Of a stretch of 64,000 nucleotides of DNA, positions 59,458 to 64,000 are shown piece by piece. Source of the DNA: Heyndrickxia acidicola (lineage in GTDB: Bacteria > Bacillota > Bacilli > Bacillales > Bacillaceae_C). The notes below the pieces were generated by a model. It saw only the letters and a program-made list of their open reading frames with translations, was not told the DNA's origin and searched no databases. How positions within the stretch are numbered: the first letter of the stretch is position 1; each line of letters starts with the position of its first letter. The stretch is taken from contig NZ_KV440953.1 in NCBI RefSeq assembly GCF_001636425.1, positions 1,004,847 to 1,068,846 on the forward strand, in the 5' to 3' direction. The position numbers and the translations under genes were made by a program.

Positions 59458-61245
59458 TCACTGCTTTGCAAAGTCATCAAGAAGTGACTTAAATTGGCTG
59501 AGTGCCTGTTCTATTGGCTCCGGCTTAGTTAAATCGACACCCGTTTTCCTAAGCAGCTCTAGCGGATAATCGGAGCTGCCACTCTTTAAAAATTCCGAGT
59601 AGGATTTTTGCATGAGACGATCTCCGTCCAGTAGTTTTTCTGCAATTTGGATGGCTGAAGCAAACCCGGTAGCATATTTATACACATAGAAAGGGCGATA
59701 GAAGTGAGGTATTCTTGACCAGCCATATTTCACTTCCTCATCTAATTGCAGCACCTCGCCATTGTACTCACTAAACAATTTCTCGTATACATCATTAAAA
59801 GCTTCTAAGTTTAACGGCATTCCTTTTTCAGCCATTTCATGGGTGATTTTTTCAAACTCTGCAAACATGACCTGAGTGAAGAACGTACCTTTAAATTTAT
59901 CAATAAAGTGATTAATTAAGTGTTTTTTCAAGTCCGCATCAGCGGCTTCGTTTAATAAATAATGAATGAGCAGTACTTCATTGACAGTTGAAGCCACTTC
60001 AGCCACAAAAATAGTGTAATAGGCTGAAATCCTTGGCTGATGCAAATGTGAAAAATAGCTGTGCATCGCATGGCCCATTTCATGTGCAAGGGTAAACAGG
60101 CTGTCGAGATCATCGTGATGGTTCAAAAGAACGAAAGGATGTACCCCATAAACGCCCAAATTGTAAGCGCCCGATCTCTTTCCTGGCGTTTCCCTGACAT
60201 CGACGTACCTCTTTTCTTTAAAGGAGCCCAGAATATTTAGATATTCCTCTCCAAGAGGGGCCAAGGCTTTCATCATAATATCATAGGCTTCGTTATAGGA
60301 TATTTCTTTTTTTACATCCCTTACCAAGTTGACGCTTAGATCATACTGCCTTAGTTCCGTAAGCTCCAATTTTTCTTTGCGAACTTCATTATATCTATGT
60401 AATAGGCCCACATTTTTTTTAGTGGTTTCGATAAGATTATTATAAACATCCTCGGGTACTTTATCATTAAATAATGATTTTTCCAGTGCTGAAGGATAGT
60501 TTCTTAATTTAGACAGTGTAACATTATTCTTAATGGAAGAAGAAAGTGTAGAGGCAATCGAATTCTTTAATTGCAGATATGGCTTATAATAAGCTTTATA
60601 TGCTTCTTTCCTCACTTCTCTATTTTCATCTTCAATAAGCTTGGAAAACATCCCTCTTGTCAATTCAGTTTTTTCACCGTTTTCAAGGGTTACCTCCCCG
60701 AATTTAATATCCGCGTTATTCAGCATTCCGTAAGTCTTGCTTGGAGCAGACAGGGCTTCACCAAGCTGTGACAGAACTTCCTCTTGATCCTTGCTCAGAA
60801 CATGATCCTTGAAGCGATACGAATCCATGAGGTCTTTTTCAAAATAACGCAATCCTTCCGTTTCTTCAATATAGGATTTCAGGACATCCTCTTTAATACT
60901 TAAAAGATAAGGCATAAAGAAAGATGTTGCCGCTTTTATCTTTACTCCCAATTGAGAAGCGCGGTCCAATAATGATTGTGATTTGGTATCACGGGTATCC
61001 AAATCTCCGCTCAGCATGGCATATACGTATACCAAATTGTATTCTGTTGAAATTTTTTCATCCAACTTAAGATAGTCAAGTAAGTCCTTTGCATCATGAA
61101 TATTGCCGTTATAGCGGCCTATATCCTGAATCAGTTTTTCTAGCTTCCTGCATGAATTCTCCCACTCTTTTACAGCGGAAAAGATATCTGTCAGATCCCA
61201 TTTTTCTGAAACAGGTATTTCCTCTCGGCTTTGATAGTGTTTCAT
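59458..61245 (-). CDS. pepF: Oligoendopeptidase F
   Basis: A 595-residue cytoplasmic zinc metallopeptidase of family M3 that trims oligopeptides. The zinc site HEMGHAMHSYF is near residue 390, with the third ligand Glu in FVAEVASTVNEVLL. The N-terminal helical part and the GVHPFVLLNHHDDLDSLFT stretch belong to PepF. The start ATG follows AAAGGAAGTAAAGA. Monocistronic. Bacillaceae often have two such genes; which one this is cannot be told. Confidence 0.92.
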   Translation of the reverse strand: MKHYQSREEIPVSEKWDLTDIFSAVKEWENSCRKLEKLIQDIGRYNGNIHDAKDLLDYLKLDEKISTEYNLVYVYAMLSGDLDTRDTKSQSLLDRASQLGVKIKAATSFFMPYLLSIKEDVLKSYIEETEGLRYFEKDLMDSYRFKDHVLSKDQEEVLSQLGEALSAPSKTYGMLNNADIKFGEVTLENGEKTELTRGMFSKLIEDENREVRKEAYKAYYKPYLQLKNSIASTLSSSIKNNVTLSKLRNYPSALEKSLFNDKVPEDVYNNLIETTKKNVGLLHRYNEVRKEKLELTELRQYDLSVNLVRDVKKEISYNEAYDIMMKALAPLGEEYLNILGSFKEKRYVDVRETPGKRSGAYNLGVYGVHPFVLLNHHDDLDSLFTLAHEMGHAMHSYFSHLHQPRISAYYTIFVAEVASTVNEVLLIHYLLNEAADADLKKHLINHFIDKFKGTFFTQVMFAEFEKITHEMAEKGMPLNLEAFNDVYEKLFSEYNGEVLQLDEEVKYGWSRIPHFYRPFYVYKYATGFASAIQIAEKLLDGDRLMQKSYSEFLKSGSSDYPLELLRKTGVDLTKPEPIEQALSQFKSLLDDFAKQ

Positions 61246-61358
61246 TCTTTACTTCCTTTCCCTGCAAAATAAGACACAACCTTATTATACGCTATGAGAG
61301 ATGAGGAGCAGTTATACAATGCTTTTTTGCTTTTCCTGCTCATCTTGAAGGATGCCAA

Positions 61359-62171
61359 TCACTGAAAACGGATATCAGCAATTTTTCCGCTTTCCTTGAA
61401 TCCCAGCCTTTTATATATCTTGTTTGCTGATGGATTTTTTATATCAGCATAAAGCATCGGAATTATCCCTTCTCCCATCAGGTCTGCACAAATATGAGCT
61501 ACCAATGCACTAGCGTAGCCTTTTTTACGAAACTGATCAGGTGTATAGACGCTATTAATCCGCCCGTGCCGAGGGGAACGATGAGCGATAATTGCCATTG
61601 AAACAGGCATATCTCCAATTGTCCATAGGAAGCAGCCGCCTTCACGAATCAACTTTTCTGCGGTCTTTATTTGGCTCGCAGGCTCTACAGGATCCCCGAA
61701 CGCATCTTTGTAAAAACCCGCAAAAAAATTAGCAACAGCAGGAACATGAGAGGAATTAGCTTGTTGAACCTGACCTTCCACACCACTGGGATAGCTTAAG
61801 GAAGGGCAATAATATGCCTCCATCACCATCGAGATATAATAGCTTTTTGTTTGATGAATCGAGACAAAACTCCTTGCAAAAGCTTCAGCCACAATGGGGG
61901 CCCCCGATATGCCCGGAACAAAATGATCATTTAGCTTCTCTATAAAAAGGGTTAGTTGTTTTTCTCTCTCCATTTCTTTAACTTCTCTCGATATCCAAAG
62001 CCAGGGGTTAAAACCTGGAGTTTGAACCAATATTGATCTGCCGTCAGAGGATTTAAACGAAAGTGAGTTCTGCGATTCACTGATTCTATGAATCAGGTTA
62101 TACTGTACTTCATCTATTAGAAATGGGGCTTTATTTAAAACTTCATCCTGTGCCATGAATGTTTCAAGCAT
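61359..62171 (-). CDS. GNAT family N-acetyltransferase
   Basis: A 270-residue acetyltransferase. The C-terminal 140 residues form the GNAT fold: RINSVYTPDQFRKKGYASAL holds the acetyl-CoA motif, followed by LYADIKNPSANKIYKRLGF. The N-terminal half is a longer domain of its own, as in FR47-type or mycothiol-like GNATs. ATG 62171 is preceded by GGAGG nine bases upstream. Substrate unknown. It lies 82 bases downstream of a nucleotidyltransferase gene on the same strand. Confidence 0.8.
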   Translation of the reverse strand: MLETFMAQDEVLNKAPFLIDEVQYNLIHRISESQNSLSFKSSDGRSILVQTPGFNPWLWISREVKEMEREKQLTLFIEKLNDHFVPGISGAPIVAEAFARSFVSIHQTKSYYISMVMEAYYCPSLSYPSGVEGQVQQANSSHVPAVANFFAGFYKDAFGDPVEPASQIKTAEKLIREGGCFLWTIGDMPVSMAIIAHRSPRHGRINSVYTPDQFRKKGYASALVAHICADLMGEGIIPMLYADIKNPSANKIYKRLGFKESGKIADIRFQ

Positions 62172-62253
62172 CTTGAATGCCTCCGAATGTCTACTAGGTT
62201 TGGAAATGGATTATGGTTGTTGTCCATTTAATGAAATGCCGTTTCACAAGGTT

Positions 62254-63021
62254 TTACAATCTTGCTGGTACTGTTTCTTGCTCTTCTGTTTTTTCACTTT
62301 TACATGTCTCTTTCCCAAGCGAGAATCCCTCAAACAAACGTCCGCCATAAGGAGAAAGGACTTTGTCAGCCAAACGCGAAACTGGCTCCTTTTTTCCTGT
62401 CTGATAAAATTCATCGAAAGCATCGACAAATTCATCTGCAAATGAAGAATTGTATTGTCGTAAAGACCGAATAATCCATTTAGAAGAGCCAATCCAAAAT
62501 CCGTTTGTTCTCAAGACAAATTCATGTATTTGCTGAGCAAGGGCGCCGGCAATCATCAGTTCTTCTCCCCTATTAGTGCTCCCTAAAAAATCATCCAATG
62601 CATCCGTTATAAAATAACGCTTAAGGGCGATGATTTCATCAGTCCACGGTTCTGGCCCTTGTTCTAAACGTTCTCTTGCTTCGCGTTTAATGGTTTTCAT
62701 TTTACCGTTATCAGCGATAATAATCCCTTCAGAAATCATTCTGGCCATCGAAGGTTTGGCTTCTTTACAATCCTTTTCAATAAAATGCTGATAGGATGTT
62801 AAACTGTGAACGAAGACCTCAATCGGCCAATTAAAATCAATCAGCGATTCCCGGTAAGCAGATTTTAAATCTTTTATAAATACAATCATATCGAGATCAG
62901 ACTTAGGTGTTCTTTCCCCTCTTACAACACTTCCCGCCAAGAGGGCTCCTTCACATTCCGGAAAATATTTTTGGATAAATTGTTTAGCAGCTTTCACTGC
63001 AGGATTTCTTTTTAGCTCCAT
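62254..63021 (-). CDS. Nucleotidyltransferase-fold protein (MNT/antibiotic NTase-like)
   Basis: A 255-residue protein with the polymerase-beta fold motif GSVVRGERTPKSDLDMIVF (about 31-49): GS-x-x-x-G followed by D-x-D-like SDLD. The C-terminal domain is helical with a DEFYQTGKKEPVSRLADKVL stretch. The family includes aminoglycoside nucleotidyltransferases and many proteins of unknown role; resistance should not be assumed. The ATG follows AAAGGGGTGATACG. It is followed at 82 bases by the GNAT gene. Confidence 0.75.
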   Translation of the reverse strand: MELKRNPAVKAAKQFIQKYFPECEGALLAGSVVRGERTPKSDLDMIVFIKDLKSAYRESLIDFNWPIEVFVHSLTSYQHFIEKDCKEAKPSMARMISEGIIIADNGKMKTIKREARERLEQGPEPWTDEIIALKRYFITDALDDFLGSTNRGEELMIAGALAQQIHEFVLRTNGFWIGSSKWIIRSLRQYNSSFADEFVDAFDEFYQTGKKEPVSRLADKVLSPYGGRLFEGFSLGKETCKSEKTEEQETVPARL

Positions 63022-63195
63022 CGTATCACCCCTTTTACCTTATAATAAGGGTAGTTCGCCTGAAGAAAGTAAAATCCTTGTTTTTTATGGTAAATAATTC
63101 TCTTTTCTCAAGAAAATCTATACAAGTTTAAACAACCTGCATACAACGAATTAGCACACTTTTTAATATAAACTAATATTTCCCATACATATTAA
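63022..63195. other. Gap upstream of the nucleotidyltransferase gene
   Basis: AT-rich, probably holds its promoter; nothing further is recognised. Confidence 0.3.
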
Positions 63196-63222
63196 AAAAG
63201 CCGGTCAAAGAGCCGACTTTTT
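63196..63222. terminator. Hairpin after the 26-aa ORF
   Basis: AAAAGCCGG (about 63197-63205) pairs with CCGACTTTTT (63213-63222) with one G-U pair. It lies 50 bases after the stop of the 26-residue frame and is T-rich on its minus-strand 3' side. Confidence 0.5.
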
Positions 63223-63271
63223 GATTTACCTGCGTTCATGAAAATTATGAATCAAAAAATCCAGTTAAAGA

Positions 63272-63352
63272 CTACTTATCACCTATAATTTCCATCCCGA
63301 TAAGAAAAGCTTTAATTGTCATTTTTATGCTTTTATCCAAATCCAACGACAT
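63272..63352 (-). CDS. Very small amphipathic peptide (26 aa)
   Basis: A 26-codon frame: MSLDLDKSIKMTIKAFLIGM, then EIIGDK. GAGGTGGATTTAAA before ATG 63352 is a strong, well-spaced ribosome site. A candidate terminator follows at 63196. The peptide would form one amphipathic helix, with Lys at spaced positions and hydrophobic IKAFLIGMEII. It could be a small sporulation or membrane peptide; phenol-soluble-modulin-like peptides also look this way. No family is recognised. Confidence 0.5.
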   Translation of the reverse strand: MSLDLDKSIKMTIKAFLIGMEIIGDK

Positions 63353-63667
63353 TTTAAATCCACCTCTTTGCTCCAGAGCTCCAAACCCAAATAGACAACT
63401 TGAAAAATTCATTGTCCTCGACTGAAACAAACGAAACACAGCGAGGAAATTTTCTACGCCAAAAAATCCTGACCACTGGCCAGGATCTCTTAAGAGGTAA
63501 ATACTTTTACCGAAGAATCATTTTAACCCAAGACCTTTTTGTCTCGACAACAGATAAAGCATCAGGGTCAGTATGTTTATTAGGTAATGGATGAAAAGTC
63601 GCAAATGGACTGTTTAAATAAGGATAGGTCCATTGTGCCTAAACAACATTCTATGGCAAAAAAAGGC
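63353..63667. other. Gap with a terminator, otherwise no gene
   Basis: Holds the hairpin at 63461-63486, probably the 3' end of the ydaP-type gene. The 64-codon frame on the plus strand (63400-63594) has no ribosome site and is not called. Confidence 0.4.
63461..63486 (-). terminator. Probable terminator of the pyruvate-oxidase-like gene
   Basis: On the minus strand ATCCTGGCC pairs with GGTCAGGAT around an AGT loop (63466-63486), followed by TTTTTT (63461-63466). It lies about 180 bases after that gene's stop. Confidence 0.6.
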
Positions 63668-64000
63668 TTACCGAAACAGGTTTGTTTTGGCTAATTCCAC
63701 CAATTCATTTCCATGGCCATTTAAAACTGCCTTCAACATCCAAAGAGTGAAACCATGAGCCTGCTCAAAGTTAATTTTTGGAGGAAGCGAGAGCTCCTGC
63801 CGATTGACAAGAACATCCACAATAGCTGGGCCATTGTGGCTAAAAGCCTCTTTTAGCCCTTTCTCCAGGTCGCCGGGATCTTCTACTCGGATTCCCTTGA
63901 TGCCGATTGCCTCTGCCATAGCAGCGAAGTTAGGGTTATCAAGCTGTGTTCCTGTTTCCAAGTATCCGGCTGCCTTCATTTCCAATTCCACAAAGCTAAG
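63668..64000 (-). CDS. ydaP: Thiamine-diphosphate enzyme, pyruvate oxidase/YdaP-like (partial)
   Basis: Only the C-terminal 110 residues lie in the window; the frame continues past 64000 (the residues LSF precede the GTG-coded Val at 63991). The sequence LDNPNFAAMAEAIGIKGIRV, then PAIVDVLVNRQELSLPPKI and TLWMLKAVLNGHGNELVELA is the C-terminal TPP-binding domain of pyruvate oxidase or acetolactate synthase relatives. The LPPKI...ELAKTNL ending fits YdaP of B. subtilis. Pyruvate decarboxylation is the inferred role. A terminator is visible downstream. Confidence 0.8.
   Translation of the reverse strand, partial: LSFVELEMKAAGYLETGTQLDNPNFAAMAEAIGIKGIRVEDPGDLEKGLKEAFSHNGPAIVDVLVNRQELSLPPKINFEQAHGFTLWMLKAVLNGHGNELVELAKTNLFR

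Noticed and set aside
62200-62255. MITE-like CCGTTTCACA block near 62240
   Set aside because: Only about ten matching bases and no recognisable ends; it lies between two genes and may be coincidence.

Overview
The window reads as chromosomal DNA from a low-GC, spore-forming Bacillaceae bacterium (Bacillus in the broad sense; the genus cannot be fixed from the sequence). Supporting signs are strong AGGAGG-type ribosome sites, frequent TTG and GTG starts, a bacillithiol-linked YtxJ, a YjcZ-family small protein, a radical-SAM SplB relative, an RsbR-type stressosome protein, and close matches to Bacillus MntH, PbuG, TcyABC, NiaP, BmrA, QueCDE, MbcS and MhqO/MhqP. There are no rRNA or tRNA genes, no CRISPR array and no prophage.

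Layout. 0-15 kb: metal transporter mntH, an SDR, proline synthesis (proC), a Gfo/Idh oxidoreductase beside a murE remnant, an EmrE-type exporter, a guanine-type purine riboswitch driving a pbuG-like permease, zinc-ribbon and Dps proteins, a VanZ-like protein, an FMN reductase, an APC permease and the tcyABC cystine importer. 15-18 kb: a decayed stretch (broken amidase, a pseudogene with two nonsense codons, an orphan Tn554-type TnpC) with two large perfect hairpins. 18-25.7 kb: an SDR-TetR-GNAT cluster with probable TetR operators, a phosphodiesterase, a UbiB-type kinase, cysK and an APH-like kinase. 25.8-28.2 kb: an IS256-family element inserted in the centre of a palindromic repeat, then two small holin-like (TxpA/BsrG-type) toxin genes. 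28.3-35 kb: peptidase E-like and LOG proteins, a DUF3892 protein, a styrene-monooxygenase-like flavoprotein, an M50 protease, an aldo/keto reductase and yjcZ. 35.3-37.4 kb: pseudogenes of an alpha/beta-hydrolase plus SARP-type regulator and of a nitroreductase. 37.4-47 kb: niaP, a pair of CBO0543-like membrane proteins, a D-amino-acid-oxidase-type enzyme, VOC and DinB proteins, the mhqP-mhqO quinone-stress operon with two MhqR-type operators, a Cof-type phosphatase and RsbR. 47-64 kb: SplB-like, ytxJ, DUF2161, bmrA, a preQ1-riboswitch-controlled queCDE operon, a DUF2087/GIY-YIG pair, mbcS, a repeat cluster, an isochorismatase-like protein, pepF, GNAT, a nucleotidyltransferase and the end of a pyruvate-oxidase-like gene.

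How it fits together. Most genes are single or in short operons closed by clear intrinsic terminators, and three ligand-responsive circuits can be read directly: guanine to purine uptake, preQ1 to queuosine synthesis, and quinone stress to MhqR to mhqPO. Cystine uptake (tcyABC), cysteine synthesis (cysK) and the bacillithiol-system protein YtxJ all serve thiol metabolism. The most unusual material is non-coding: a MITE-like family with GGCT-NTGTTAAA ends and probable 8-bp target duplications, a second hairpin family with 28-bp arms that co-vary between copies, a long Bacillaceae repeat with a local tandem duplication, and the toxin pair beside the IS-split repeat. All function calls rest on recognising protein families by eye; no database search was run.
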